Assembly: GCA_934433485.1 (NCBI GenBank)
Contig: CAKRZR010000008.1
Span: 37,158-101,157 of the forward strand
DNA length: 64,000 nt
Direction of reading: 5' to 3'
Origin: an uncultured Eubacteriales bacterium
Lineage (GTDB): Bacteria > Bacillota > Clostridia > Oscillospirales > CAG-272
Shown: positions 25,594-34,450 of the stretch, in pieces
Position numbering within the stretch: the first letter of the stretch is position 1
How the letters are laid out: every line of letters begins with the position of its first letter
Position numbers and translations under genes: made by a program
Notes under the pieces: model-generated
Told to the model about the DNA's origin: nothing
Database searches by the model: none
The model's input: the letters and a program-made list of their open reading frames with translations, nothing else

Positions 25594-26325
25594 TTAAAAC
25601 TGTATGTCCGCCCAGACCGGCAGGTGGTCGCTGGCGGATTCCGGTCCGATTCCGTGACGGCGCAGGGACACCTTGTCGTTCAGGAAAATATAGTCGATGC
25701 GGATGTGTGGGCGATCGGTCGGGAACGTGCATTTTTGAAAATCGCCGACGGAACGGTAATCGCGCCGCAGCCGCCACAGAATCCCCTCGTCCGGCGTGGA
25801 ATTGAAGTCGCCGAGCAGGACGGTCGGATTTGTCTCCGTTTCCAGCAATTTCCGGCAGAGCGCGGCGGCGTTTTCTCTCTCCGACAGCGACAGTCCGAAA
25901 TGCGTGGCAAGCACGGTCAGGTGCTTATCCCCGGCGAAATCAAACGTGCAGCGCAGGACGGAACGGCTCTCCACGCCGGCAGGCACCTTGCCGTCCACGA
26001 TGGGATCCGGGATCGGGATCACCTCGGAGGTCGCGATCGGATAACGGGAGACCAGCCCATTGCCGTACGGCTCCGTGCCGCCGACGTAAATCGAGCGCCC
26101 GAATACGTGGTGATAGCCGAGGTACCCGCCGATCGCGTCCGCCTGCGCCGTGTATCCCGCCGTCAGACCCGCGCCGCGCACCTCGTTCAACCCGCAGATG
26201 TCCGCGCCGATGTGCCGGATCGTCCCTGCCGTTTTCGCGAGATCGATCACCTCCCCCTGCTTTGCAAGATGCAGCGCGTAGTCCATCCCGTGCAGGATGT
26301 TGTAGGTCATAATGCGAAGCTCCAT
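25594..26325 (-). CDS. Endonuclease/exonuclease/phosphatase family protein, 243 aa
   Basis: The EEP fold is complete: YNILHG at the N-terminus (metal-binding Asn), LNEVRG (Glu, metal ligand), the central GLVSRYPI segment, LGDFNSTPD (catalytic Asp/Asn) and the C-terminal SASDHLPVWADI (catalytic His). Members cleave phosphodiesters in nucleic acids, inositol phosphates or lipids; without a signal peptide this one is cytoplasmic and its substrate is unknown. The gene is flanked on both sides by inverted full-length R1 copies (C and D), and R3 lies 36 nt before its start. Base composition resembles that of its neighbours. Confidence 0.88.
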   Translation of the reverse strand: MELRIMTYNILHGMDYALHLAKQGEVIDLAKTAGTIRHIGADICGLNEVRGAGLTAGYTAQADAIGGYLGYHHVFGRSIYVGGTEPYGNGLVSRYPIATSEVIPIPDPIVDGKVPAGVESRSVLRCTFDFAGDKHLTVLATHFGLSLSERENAAALCRKLLETETNPTVLLGDFNSTPDEGILWRLRRDYRSVGDFQKCTFPTDRPHIRIDYIFLNDKVSLRRHGIGPESASDHLPVWADIQF

Positions 26326-26363
26326 ATCATTGTCCTTTCTATAGCGATAATAGGTTTTTCGCG

Positions 26364-26416
26364 GGGAGAACTTTTTGAAAAAAGTCCTCCCCGCACCCCT
26401 CTCAAAAACTTTTGTA
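26364..26416 (-). repeat. Repeat R3 in the leader of the EEP gene
   Basis: A GCGGGGAGAAC hairpin with complement, then CACCCC and TCAAAAACTTTTGT. Its GCGGG end faces the start codon. Sequence from 26417 to 26528 shows nothing recognisable. Confidence 0.7.
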
Positions 26417-26528
26417 CAATAGATGATACCTTACAGAACAGCAGGAAACCAAGAGGAACAGATCAACATCCAAAGCAGCCAGAAAACCAAATGCCAAAGC
26501 CATTAATGAACGACAGCAATCGCAAACC

Positions 26529-26768
26529 GTAGAGTGCGGATGACGGAGTTTAGCAAGCCAATTGCATTGGCTCAGCTAAACTCACGTCAGCCGCTCGCGA
26601 ACAGTCTCCATCGGGCCAAGGACGGAACCAACTTGATGAGCAGTCGGACTTGCACAAACAAAATCCATCACCAATCCCTCATAAAAGTTCTTACCAGGCT
26701 GGGAGAATGCTACCGCATTCTTCCATCTTCACAAGAAGCCGCGTTCCCCTCGTTCCCCTATTCCACAG
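26529..26768 (-). repeat. Repeat R1, full-length copy D, inverted to copy C
   Basis: Read on the minus strand, the leader begins about 10 nt after the stop codon of the downstream-numbered glycosidase gene. Module and tail match copy C closely. Confidence 0.85.
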
Positions 26769-28646
26769 TCATAAGGTAACAATAGCCGTCTCGCCGTAGG
26801 AGCAGACCGCGAGAACCGCGCCGCCTGCGTCTGTGACGGTGCATTTGCCGCCGCGGCAGTCGATGGAGAATACGCCGCCGTGGGCGTGGATGTGCGACAG
26901 CGTCAGATGATCGAGGGCGGATGGAATGTGCGGCGTCACCGAGAACCGGCGGAACCCGAGCGGCTCGATGCCCAGCATTCCCTCCACGAAAATCTTGCAG
27001 TACAGCGCGGATTCCCCGGACAGGTGCCGCTTTCCGCCTTCCGGATACGCTTCCACGGGATACGGCACCCGCTCGCCGAGCAGCCGGTTCTCACTGTACG
27101 CGCGCAGCACCCGGAACGCCTCGTCCATGTGTCCCGCCGCAAACAGACCGCGCACCGCGTACAGCATGGAGCGATCCCACATCGTCTCGTTTGCTTCAGA
27201 GGTCAGCATCCCGTCCGCGCGCAGCAGATACGACGAGGTCAGCGCCGCCGCCGTACCGTCCGCCCGGTCGAAAATGCGCATGCACAGCGGCATACAGATC
27301 CACGACCGCAGCTCGTCCAGTCCCTCGTGATAGCGGTACGTCTCCATCCCATGGATGCTTGCGCCGAATACCCGCTCGATCGCCTGATGCAGCGCCGCCG
27401 CCTCTGTCCGACAAAGTGCCGCCGTCTCGGAGTCGCCCAGCTCCTCCGCCAGAATCGCGCAGTACAGCAGCCCGCTGTGACAGAGTGAGGACGTGTTCAG
27501 ATTCGTCGCACCGTGCGAGAACCGTCCCTCCAGCTCGTCCGCGTCCGACGCGATCACGCCGTCCGCGGTCTTTTGGCGCAGACAGTATGCGAGGCACCAC
27601 CGGATCGCCGGATAGAACGCGCGCGCCGTCTCGGGATCGCCGCAGGTCAGGAAAAACCGGCTCGCACCGTAGAGATACATCGCGGCGTCCCCACGATCTC
27701 CCGCGCCGTTCCAATAGTCCAGTCCCTCCGCGATCACGGACGACGGAATCGGCGCGTAGCTGTCGCTCATGAACGGAATATACATTTTGTACGCGTTGCG
27801 GCTGGCGTCGAGCAGTGCTTCGTCCCCGGTGTACGCGAAATACGGTCCCGCGTATTCCACCTCATCGTTGCACCACGTCGCCGCGTAGTAGTTGTAGCCG
27901 CCGGGGGAATGGAGCTTCCCGTACCGCGTGTCGAATACGGATTCTCCCGCGCGCACCTTGGCAAACGTGAACAGCGTATCCAGCACCGCGTCTCCGGTGT
28001 CGATCGCCATCGGCTCGGTCAGCGCACGGATCCGGGCAAGACGCGCGGCAAGCTCGCAGTCGGCATGGCACTCCGGCGTTTCCTCATGCGCGACCCTGCC
28101 GGAAAACTGCACGACGATCCGCGTTACATCGCCCGGCGCCATCGTGATCGTACCGGGGAAATCGTGCGTGATCTCGGCGACGTTTACCCCCATCGGACCC
28201 ATTTCCTCCGCGACGGTGCGCCTGGCGGGCGTATCTGTGGACAGCGTGACGTTTCCTGCACCGTCGTTTGTGATCCGCAGCACCTCAAAGCACGCGCGCG
28301 CCGTCGACGCCGGATAGCACGTACGGTGGATCTGCAGCGGTCCCGCGACCGAGGTGATGTGCAGAATCCCGTCTATGCGGAACTGCACCGGTGTCTCGAC
28401 AAGTGCTGTGCCGTCGCAGTACAGGGCGATCCCCGCCGGCATATCCATCTGCCACGACGCGTGCGTATTGTTCGGACGCGCCCGCAGCGTCGGGAACACG
28501 GGATGGTGCGTCAGAAGAAGCGTACCGTCCTCACGCTTTCCGTATTTTACGGTATCCGAGCAGCCAAAGCCCGCCATTTCAAGATCATCGGTATGGCAGT
28601 CCTTCGGCGTCCATGTGATCGCTTTACTGGATAGGTTCCATCTCAT
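26769..28646 (-). CDS. Six-hairpin (alpha/alpha)6-barrel glycosidase-like protein, 625 aa
   Basis: An N-terminal beta-sandwich (about 1-210) is followed by an alpha-helical toroid (about 215-540) and a short C-terminal beta domain, the layout of GH63/GH78/GH95-type six-hairpin glycosidases. Active-site-like acidic clusters include WCNDEVEYAGPYF and DADELEGRFSHG. It is a separate lineage from the GH78 enzyme at 42033, whose catalytic motif it lacks, so no substrate is claimed. No signal peptide. AAAGGA precedes the ATG; R3 lies in the leader. Confidence 0.65.
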   Translation of the reverse strand: MRWNLSSKAITWTPKDCHTDDLEMAGFGCSDTVKYGKREDGTLLLTHHPVFPTLRARPNNTHASWQMDMPAGIALYCDGTALVETPVQFRIDGILHITSVAGPLQIHRTCYPASTARACFEVLRITNDGAGNVTLSTDTPARRTVAEEMGPMGVNVAEITHDFPGTITMAPGDVTRIVVQFSGRVAHEETPECHADCELAARLARIRALTEPMAIDTGDAVLDTLFTFAKVRAGESVFDTRYGKLHSPGGYNYYAATWCNDEVEYAGPYFAYTGDEALLDASRNAYKMYIPFMSDSYAPIPSSVIAEGLDYWNGAGDRGDAAMYLYGASRFFLTCGDPETARAFYPAIRWCLAYCLRQKTADGVIASDADELEGRFSHGATNLNTSSLCHSGLLYCAILAEELGDSETAALCRTEAAALHQAIERVFGASIHGMETYRYHEGLDELRSWICMPLCMRIFDRADGTAAALTSSYLLRADGMLTSEANETMWDRSMLYAVRGLFAAGHMDEAFRVLRAYSENRLLGERVPYPVEAYPEGGKRHLSGESALYCKIFVEGMLGIEPLGFRRFSVTPHIPSALDHLTLSHIHAHGGVFSIDCRGGKCTVTDAGGAVLAVCSYGETAIVTL

Positions 28647-28692
28647 ATTCTGTGAGTCCTTTCTTGTTTAATGTATATTCAGCGGGATTCGC

Positions 28693-28752
28693 GGGGGAGG
28701 GTACTTTTTGAAAAAAGCACTCTCCCCCGCACCCCCACCCTCAAAAACTTTT
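28693..28752 (-). repeat. Repeat R3 in the leader of the six-hairpin glycosidase gene
   Basis: A stem GCGGGGGAG with its complement around an A/T-rich loop, then CACCCCC and CTCAAAAACTTTTAT. The GCGGG end faces the start codon at 28646. Confidence 0.7.
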
Positions 28753-28834
28753 ATAAAAAAGGGGTGCACGGAGAACTTTTTGTTCTCAAAATCCAATCGA
28801 GCGCACGCTTTTTTTGGTGTTTTTTCCGCATTTA

Positions 28835-30211
28835 TCATTTCTCGTCTTTGAGCAGGCGCAGCTCGCCGATGGTGATGGGCAGCGCCAACGCGAACGAGAG
28901 CACGTCGGCTACCGGCTGGGACAGGATGAGCCCGTTCAGGTCAAACAGAGCGGGCAGGACGAGGACGGCGGGGATAAACATCAGTCCCTGCCTTGCCATA
29001 GCGAGCAGCGACGCTTTGCCGACCTTGCCGATGGTCTGGGTCATCATATTGGACATGATCACCAGCGCGGACAGCGGGAACGCGACGCACTGGCAGCGCA
29101 GCGCGAAGGTGCCGATCTCGATCACCGTGGGGTCGGATTTCTGGAACAGTCCGACAATCTGCCCGGAGAGCGCGAAGACGGCAACGGCGAGTACAACCAG
29201 AAAGATGGTGGCGTATTTGACGCAGAAGAGGTACGCACGCTTCACTCTGCCGTAGAGATGCGCACCGTAATTGAAGCCGCAAACCGGCTGGAAGCCCTGT
29301 CCGAACCCGATCACGGCGGAGGAGGCGAACATCATGATGCGCGAAACGATGCTGATCGCGGCAATGGCGGCGTCCCCGTAGCCCTTCGCGACGGTATTGA
29401 GAACGATGGTGGACACGCTGTTCAGTCCCTGGCGGCAAAGCGAGGGAGTACCGCCGTTTATGATATTTTTGAGATAATGCGCGTTCGGCTTGTAGTTGCG
29501 AAAGTGGATCTTCAGGCTGTCGCTGCACTGCACGCCGATAAACAGGAGCACAAAGCTGACAAACTGGCTGAGAATGGTGGCAAACGCGGCGCCGGTCACG
29601 CCCATGTCCAGTCCAAAGATGAAAAGCGGGTCCAGCGCGAGGTTGAGCACACCGCCTGCGGTCAGCCCGATCATGGCAAAAAAGGCGTTTGACTGGAAAC
29701 GGAGCTGATTGTTGAGCACCAGAGAAGCGCACATATACGGCGCGCCGATGAGGATCACACGCAGATAATCAACGGCATAGGGCAGGATGGTATCCGTAGA
29801 GCCGAGGAGCCTGGCAAGCGGACGGAGGAAGCAAAGACCGGCGGCAAGGATGACAAGCCCGGCGATAAAGGAGGAGAAAAAGCCGGTCGCCGCCATCTCC
29901 TCCGCGCCCTTTACGTTCTTTTTGCCCAGCTCGCGGGATATGTAGTTGCCGGAGCCATGCCCGAAGAAAAAGCCTACTGCCTGGATGATCGCCATGAGGG
30001 AAAACGCCACGCCAACCGCCCCGGTCGCGCTGGTATTCTCCAGCTTCGCGATAAAAAATGTATCCGCCATATTGTAAAAGCTCGTGATGAGCATACTGAC
30101 GATGGTAGGCGCGGCAAGCTGGCAGATGAGCTTTTCCGGCGGCTCCGTCGTCATACGGCGCTGTTTTTCCGCCTGTTGTTTTTCTGCATCGGTTTCTGTG
30201 ATATGCGGCAT
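28835..30211 (-). CDS. MATE-family multidrug/toxin exporter, 458 aa
   Basis: About twelve hydrophobic helices in two pseudo-repeats; the N-terminal half starts LAAPTIVSMLITSFYNMADTFF, the family signature, and GGVLNLALDPLFIFGLDMGVTGAA is the conserved end of the first repeat. MATE proteins expel cationic drugs or metabolites with Na+ or H+. AAAGGAG precedes the ATG at 30211. The gene has an unusually long and structured upstream region (30212-30790) made of hairpins and repeat R4. Confidence 0.92.
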   Translation of the reverse strand: MPHITETDAEKQQAEKQRRMTTEPPEKLICQLAAPTIVSMLITSFYNMADTFFIAKLENTSATGAVGVAFSLMAIIQAVGFFFGHGSGNYISRELGKKNVKGAEEMAATGFFSSFIAGLVILAAGLCFLRPLARLLGSTDTILPYAVDYLRVILIGAPYMCASLVLNNQLRFQSNAFFAMIGLTAGGVLNLALDPLFIFGLDMGVTGAAFATILSQFVSFVLLFIGVQCSDSLKIHFRNYKPNAHYLKNIINGGTPSLCRQGLNSVSTIVLNTVAKGYGDAAIAAISIVSRIMMFASSAVIGFGQGFQPVCGFNYGAHLYGRVKRAYLFCVKYATIFLVVLAVAVFALSGQIVGLFQKSDPTVIEIGTFALRCQCVAFPLSALVIMSNMMTQTIGKVGKASLLAMARQGLMFIPAVLVLPALFDLNGLILSQPVADVLSFALALPITIGELRLLKDEK

Positions 30212-30256
30212 AAGTACTCCTTTGTTCTCCCGTGACCTGTCCTGGGGCCTTTTTCT

Positions 30257-30425
30257 CGGACGTTCGTCCGAGGGTCTTGAATATGCAGCTTTCCGCTGCG
30301 GGGATTGTATCGGACGTTTGTCCGATGTCCTGTATATGCAACGGCTCGGTGCGGTTGTTTCTGGTTTTCTCGTTTATTTGGCTGGGATTCTGTTTATGCA
30401 ACTGTACCGTTGCGACAGCCGCAGA
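30257..30425. repeat. Array of short hairpins upstream of the MATE gene
   Basis: At least five small perfect or near-perfect palindromes follow each other, including CGGACGTTCGTCCG, GCAGCTTTCCGCTGC, TCGGACGTTTGTCCGA and GCAACTGTACCGTTGC. Two units are about 60 bp apart and share the order of hairpins, which suggests a tandem duplication. Confidence 0.65.
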
Positions 30426-30439
30426 TCTTCGCGGGGGCG

Positions 30440-30790
30440 GTCAGAGAGAAAGGGTCACTATCACTAACGTGATAGTGCGGATTAGCGAATCTCTCCCTAT
30501 CTCTCCGACACCTCTCAACGGAACCACGCTTGCGTGGTTCCGGGGTGTTAGGGTGGAGTCCCGAGGATGCGTTCTTTGGTGCCCCCGCAAGGAGCAATAA
30601 AATCTACACGCACGATGTGGTATTCCTCATTGGTGAAACCAATACATACGTCCCAAGCAAAAACGCAGCTTTCCTTATAAAAAAGCCAAGCGACGCAGTC
30701 AAATCAAGTAAAAGCAAGCCCGCAGGTCAGATTCCCAAACAAGTTTGGGACCGGGATACATCCCGGGAAAGAGCGCGCACGAGGCAAGCC
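30440..30790 (+). repeat. Repeat R4, left copy
   Basis: Contains CTCTCCGACACCTCTCAACG with a GGAACCACGC hairpin, then a core GTGCCCCCGCAAGGAGCAAT and ATTGGTGAAACCAAT palindrome, then CCCAAAC and CCGGGAT hairpins. The same parts occur in reverse at 63029-64000. The open frame over it is not a credible gene. Nothing else recognisable lies between 30212 and the promoter at 30911. Confidence 0.75.
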
Positions 30791-30910
30791 TCGTACTAAT
30801 TATGCCACATTTCCCCACAAATTGCAACCCAATTTCCGCAATATGTCATATTGCACAAAATGCGCTGTGACTTTTCGGCGATTTTGTCGACAGAAAATTC
30901 CGCAAACCCC

Positions 30911-30940
30911 TTGACAATTGAGCGTGCTTTCAAGTATAAT
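30911..30940 (+). promoter_or_regulatory. Promoter of the HMA/P1B-ATPase genes
   Basis: TTGACA at 30911-30916, 18-nt spacer, TATAAT at 30935-30940. An imperfect inverted repeat TTGAA-N6-TTCAA at about 30954-30969 lies just downstream and could be an ArsR/SmtB-type metal operator; no regulator gene is next to it. Confidence 0.7.
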
Positions 30941-30987
30941 AGTACCAGAACGATTGAATGCGTTTTCAAATGAAAGGACTTACAACT

Positions 30988-31209
30988 ATGAGAAAAGAGT
31001 ATATCTTAGAAAACCTTGACTGCCCGAACTGCGCCGCAAAAATCGAGCGCACCGTTGCCGCCATCGACGGCGTACAGGCCTGCACCGTCAGCTTCCTGAC
31101 CACCAAGCTGGTTCTCGAAGCCGAGGAAGCCGACATTCCCGCAATCGAAAAGGCAGCCAAAAAGCAGATCCGCCGCATCGAGCCGGACACAAATCTCGTC
31201 GCCTGCTGA
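30988..31209 (+). CDS. Stand-alone heavy-metal-associated (HMA) domain protein, 73 aa
   Basis: A single ferredoxin-like HMA fold. The metal-binding loop is LDCPNCAAKIE with the C-x-x-C pair at residues 8 and 11, followed by VAAIDGVQACTVSFLTTKL and a short acidic helix. It most resembles the N-terminal metal-binding domain of Zn/Cd P1B ATPases, and such an ATPase without its own HMA domain follows at 31576. Together they probably form one efflux system in two polypeptides. The start at 30988 is preferred because the upstream in-frame ATG lies inside the ribosome binding site. Confidence 0.85.
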   Translation: MRKEYILENLDCPNCAAKIERTVAAIDGVQACTVSFLTTKLVLEAEEADIPAIEKAAKKQIRRIEPDTNLVAC

Positions 31210-31330
31210 GGGGAACGGGGAACGCGGGGATACGGTCGCTTATAAACCAATGAATCCAGGGATTCATTGCGCTCCGCAAAACTTTTGTGAAAAGGGGACT
31301 GGATATCGTTTGTGCAAGTCGGAAACAAAG
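31210..31330 (+). repeat. Repeat R1, copy F
   Basis: The leader GGGGAACGGGGAACGCGG begins immediately after the HMA stop codon. Hairpin module AATGAATCC / GGATTCATT, then AAAACTTTTGT and TTTGTGCAAGTC; the tail is absent. Sequence 31331-31496 shows nothing recognisable. Confidence 0.75.
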
Positions 31331-31496
31331 CTTGGCTGAAATCAGTTTGGTATCACGCTGGATAGTTGCGAATACTGCCTATCGTAAGGGGTAGTATGGC
31401 TTTACCGCTTGTAGTAGTCGATGAACGTTCCTAACGGCACGAACCGTCCAGTTCCTCACAGACCTGCACAGACACCTACCTATTTATATATAGTTT

Positions 31497-31552
31497 TTTG
31501 GAAAGGGGCGCGGGGAAGACTTTTTTCCAAAAAAAGTTTTTCCCGCATCATC
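31497..31552 (+). repeat. Repeat R3 in the leader of the P1B ATPase gene
   Basis: GCGGGGAAGACTTTTTT and its complement ending CCCGC, 24 nt before the ATG at 31576. Relative to the gene it has the same orientation as the R3 copies before minus-strand genes. Confidence 0.65.
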
Positions 31553-31575
31553 ATCCCACAAGAAAGAGGCATACT

Positions 31576-33429
31576 ATGCGGAAGAAATGGATGTATTGGG
31601 GCTGCGGAGCGGGGATCTTCGCGGTCGGATTTGCCCTGGAGCGGTTGGCTGGCGAAAGATTCAGCGTACTTTGGTGGATCGGCACCGCGCTGCTTGCGGC
31701 TTCGTATCTCACAGTCGGCTGGAAGGTGCTGTGGAAGGCACTGCGGAACATCCTGCACGGACAAATCTTTGACGAAAATTTTCTCATGACGATTGCCTCG
31801 GTGGGTGCGATCTGCATCGGCGAGGTGGAGGAAGCAGCGGCGGTCATGCTGTTCTACCAGCTGGGCGAGCTGTTCGAGGACATGGCGGTGCGCAAATCCC
31901 GCGGCTCGCTGAAGGAGCTGATGGCGCTCTGTCCGGACGTGGCGCACGTGATGGAGGACGGCAGCGTCACCGACTACTATCCCGATAAGGTACCGGTGGA
32001 CAGCGTGATCCTCGTACAGCCGGGAGAGAAAATCCCGCTCGACGGCGTGGTTATGACCGGATCGTCGTCCGTGAACACCGCCGCACTGACCGGCGAGAGC
32101 ATGCCGCAGCCCGTGGACGTGGGTTCGGAGGTCATGAGCGGTTCCGTGAACGAAAGCGGCGCGCTCACAATCCGGGTGACTAAGCCGTACGGGGAATCGA
32201 CGGTCGCGAAGATTCTGGAGATGGTGGAGAACGCGTCGTCCTCCAAGGCGTCGCCGGAGCGGTTTATCTCGAAATTCGCCGCCGTCTATACCCCCGTGGT
32301 CGTCCTCGGCGCCGTGGTGCTGGCGATTCTGCCGCCGGTGCTCGGTTTCGGCGCGTTCACGGATTGGCTCTACCGGGCGCTGAACTTCCTCGTTGTGTCC
32401 TGCCCGTGCGCGCTGGTGATCTCGGTGCCGCTGTCCTACTTCTGCTCGATCGGCGCAGCGTCGCGTAAAGGCGTGCTCGTCAAGGGCGGCGTATACATGG
32501 AGCGGCTCGCGAACGTCAGCACCGCCGTATTCGACAAGACCGGCACGCTGACCGAGGGCAAATTCACGGTGCGCTCCCTCCATCCCGTCGCAGGGGTAAC
32601 GGAAGAGACACTGCTCACCATTGCCGCACGGACGGAATCCCTCTCGAACCACCCGATCGCGCAATCGATCCGCGCCGCGTATGAAGCAAGGCTCGGTGCG
32701 CTGCCCACAGAGGTTCCGGAAACGACCGAGACGGCGGGACACGGCATCGCGGCGGTGCTCGATGGAAAAACCGCGGTCGCCGGGAACGAAAAATCGATGA
32801 CGGCGGCGGGACTTCCTTCTCCCGCACCGGCGGAAACGGCATATACCGCCGTCCACGTGGCGTATGACGGACACTATCTCGGCTGGATCGAGCTGGCGGA
32901 CCGTCCGAAAGAGAACGCGGCGGAGGCAATCCGTGCGCTCAAAGCGGAGGGTGTGACGAAAGCCGTCATGCTCACCGGAGACAGACAGAGCGTCGGCGAC
33001 GCGGTGGGCGGTGAGATCGGACTGGACGAGGTGCACGGCGGACTCCTGCCGGACGACAAGGTGCGCGCGTTCCAGAAGCTGCGCGAAGCATCGACCGGCA
33101 ATACCATGTACACCGGAGACGGTATCAACGACGCGCCGGTGCTCGCAATGGCGGATATTGGCGTGGCGATGGGCGGTATCGGCTCGGACGCCGCGATGGA
33201 AGCCGCCGACATGGTGATTCTGACGGACGATCTCGCCAGACTGCCGGAGGTGATCCGGCTCGCGAAAAAGACGATGCGGCTCGTCAAGGAAAACATCACG
33301 TTCGCGCTGCTCGTCAAGGCATTGATCCTCGTGCTGTCCGCCATCGGCTACGGCAACCTGTGGCTCGCCGTATTCGCCGACGTCGGCGTGTCCGTGATCT
33401 GCATCATGAACGCGCTGCGGGCGAAATAA
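31576..33429 (+). CDS. Zn/Cd/Pb-type P1B ATPase without N-terminal HMA domain, 617 aa
   Basis: Metal-exporting pump of the plasma membrane. The order of parts is normal: two N-terminal helices, GELFEDMAVRKSRGS, the actuator motif TGES, the ion-binding helix motif SCPCALVIS of CPx-ATPases, the phosphorylation site DKTGTLTEG, the nucleotide-binding HP pair in SNHPIAQS, and the hinge TGDGINDAPVL, with two C-terminal helices. DKVPVDSV and GEKIPLDGVV also fit the zinc/cadmium branch (P1B-2). The HMA domain usually found at the N-terminus is encoded separately 366 nt upstream, with repeats R1 and R3 in between. A terminator follows. Confidence 0.92.
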   Translation: MRKKWMYWGCGAGIFAVGFALERLAGERFSVLWWIGTALLAASYLTVGWKVLWKALRNILHGQIFDENFLMTIASVGAICIGEVEEAAAVMLFYQLGELFEDMAVRKSRGSLKELMALCPDVAHVMEDGSVTDYYPDKVPVDSVILVQPGEKIPLDGVVMTGSSSVNTAALTGESMPQPVDVGSEVMSGSVNESGALTIRVTKPYGESTVAKILEMVENASSSKASPERFISKFAAVYTPVVVLGAVVLAILPPVLGFGAFTDWLYRALNFLVVSCPCALVISVPLSYFCSIGAASRKGVLVKGGVYMERLANVSTAVFDKTGTLTEGKFTVRSLHPVAGVTEETLLTIAARTESLSNHPIAQSIRAAYEARLGALPTEVPETTETAGHGIAAVLDGKTAVAGNEKSMTAAGLPSPAPAETAYTAVHVAYDGHYLGWIELADRPKENAAEAIRALKAEGVTKAVMLTGDRQSVGDAVGGEIGLDEVHGGLLPDDKVRAFQKLREASTGNTMYTGDGINDAPVLAMADIGVAMGGIGSDAAMEAADMVILTDDLARLPEVIRLAKKTMRLVKENITFALLVKALILVLSAIGYGNLWLAVFADVGVSVICIMNALRAK

Positions 33430-33449
33430 GAGGAATCGGAATAAAAATG

Positions 33450-33493
33450 TCCCCCGGGGTCTTGGATGCGCGAGATCCCGGGGGATTTTTTAT
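33450..33493 (+). terminator. Terminator after the P1B ATPase gene
   Basis: CCCCCGGGGTCTTGG, short loop, GAGATCCCGGGGG, then ATTTTTTA. Confidence 0.85.
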
Positions 33494-33510
33494 GGTTACT
33501 GAAATGCCTG

Positions 33511-34293
33511 CTATTCGTTCTGGCGGTAGGCGCGGGGAGACTGTCCGTATGCGCGTTTGAAGAGCTTGGAGAAATAGAACGGATCCGGATAGCCTACGCT
33601 TTCCCCGATCTCACGTACGGAGAGATCCGTACAGAGGAGCAGCCGTACCGCATGGGACAGCCGGTATTCCATCAGGTAGCGCATAGGAGGCACGCCGAAT
33701 GCCTGTCGGAACTTCACAAACAGGCTCGACTCCGACTGCATCGCAAGCTGCGCCAAATGTGACGCTGTGATATCCTCCCGGTAATGGTTTTCCAGATACT
33801 GGAGTACCGTATACATGGCGGCATTTCTTTCCGCATCCACCTGCGGCTCAGACAACGCGGCAAGAGACTCCATCATACCATACGCGGCGCTGTACTGTCC
33901 GTATACGGTCTGTGCAGCAAACACCGCGTCCATCCACTGCGACAGCCCGGCAGCCGCCTCTCCGGTGACCACCTGCGGGAACCGATAATAGCGGTCAAAG
34001 GGAACAAGCTCGTTCAGCACAGCGTCCAGAAAAACCCAGCGCGCTGCCATCTTCCCCGTACGCAGATCCATATGGTGGACGATCGTCTGCCGCACATGGG
34101 ACGGCGCGATAAAAAATCCGCCGCAGCCTGTATACGTCTCCGCGTTGTCGTTCAACCGGATCGAGTATTCCCCCTCCGTCGCCTGTACGATGGACAGATA
34201 CGGCAGCATCTTCCGGTGGCAGTCTCCCTCCGCGTAATTGTCGGTAAAGCCATTGTGGATCAGGTGGCGGATCTGTACCGTTCGGATTTCCAT
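33511..34293 (-). CDS. AraC-family transcriptional regulator, 260 aa
   Basis: An N-terminal cupin-type sensing domain (about 1-150; YLSIVQATEGEYSIRLND) and a C-terminal double helix-turn-helix (about 165-260) with DITASHLAQLAMQSESSLFVKFRQAFG and the family signature SVREIGESVGYPDPFYFSKLFKRAYGQSPRAYR. It is divergent from SBP3, and an inverted repeat TTGTACA-N7-TGTACAA lies between them, so it most likely regulates SBP3 in response to the sugar concerned. Confidence 0.88.
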   Translation of the reverse strand: MEIRTVQIRHLIHNGFTDNYAEGDCHRKMLPYLSIVQATEGEYSIRLNDNAETYTGCGGFFIAPSHVRQTIVHHMDLRTGKMAARWVFLDAVLNELVPFDRYYRFPQVVTGEAAAGLSQWMDAVFAAQTVYGQYSAAYGMMESLAALSEPQVDAERNAAMYTVLQYLENHYREDITASHLAQLAMQSESSLFVKFRQAFGVPPMRYLMEYRLSHAVRLLLCTDLSVREIGESVGYPDPFYFSKLFKRAYGQSPRAYRQNE

Positions 34294-34326
34294 GGTTCTC
34301 TCCTGTTTTTACACTGTTTTGGAGTA

Positions 34327-34347
34327 TTGTACATCTTTTTTGTACAA
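34327..34347. promoter_or_regulatory. Inverted repeat between AraC gene and SBP3
   Basis: TTGTACA, 7-nt T-rich centre, TGTACAA: a probable binding site of the divergent AraC regulator. Confidence 0.5.
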
Positions 34348-34450
34348 ATGTCAATAGACAGAACCTGCTGCATCCAGTATGATATTCTTATACGAAAAAA
34401 TCGAATATGGACATTTGTCGCATAATACACGAGATGAAAAGGGGATTTTC

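Noticed and set aside
30530..30799. 89-residue frame over repeat R4
   Set aside because: It has no ribosome binding site, no motif, and the same DNA at 63 kb reads in another frame.
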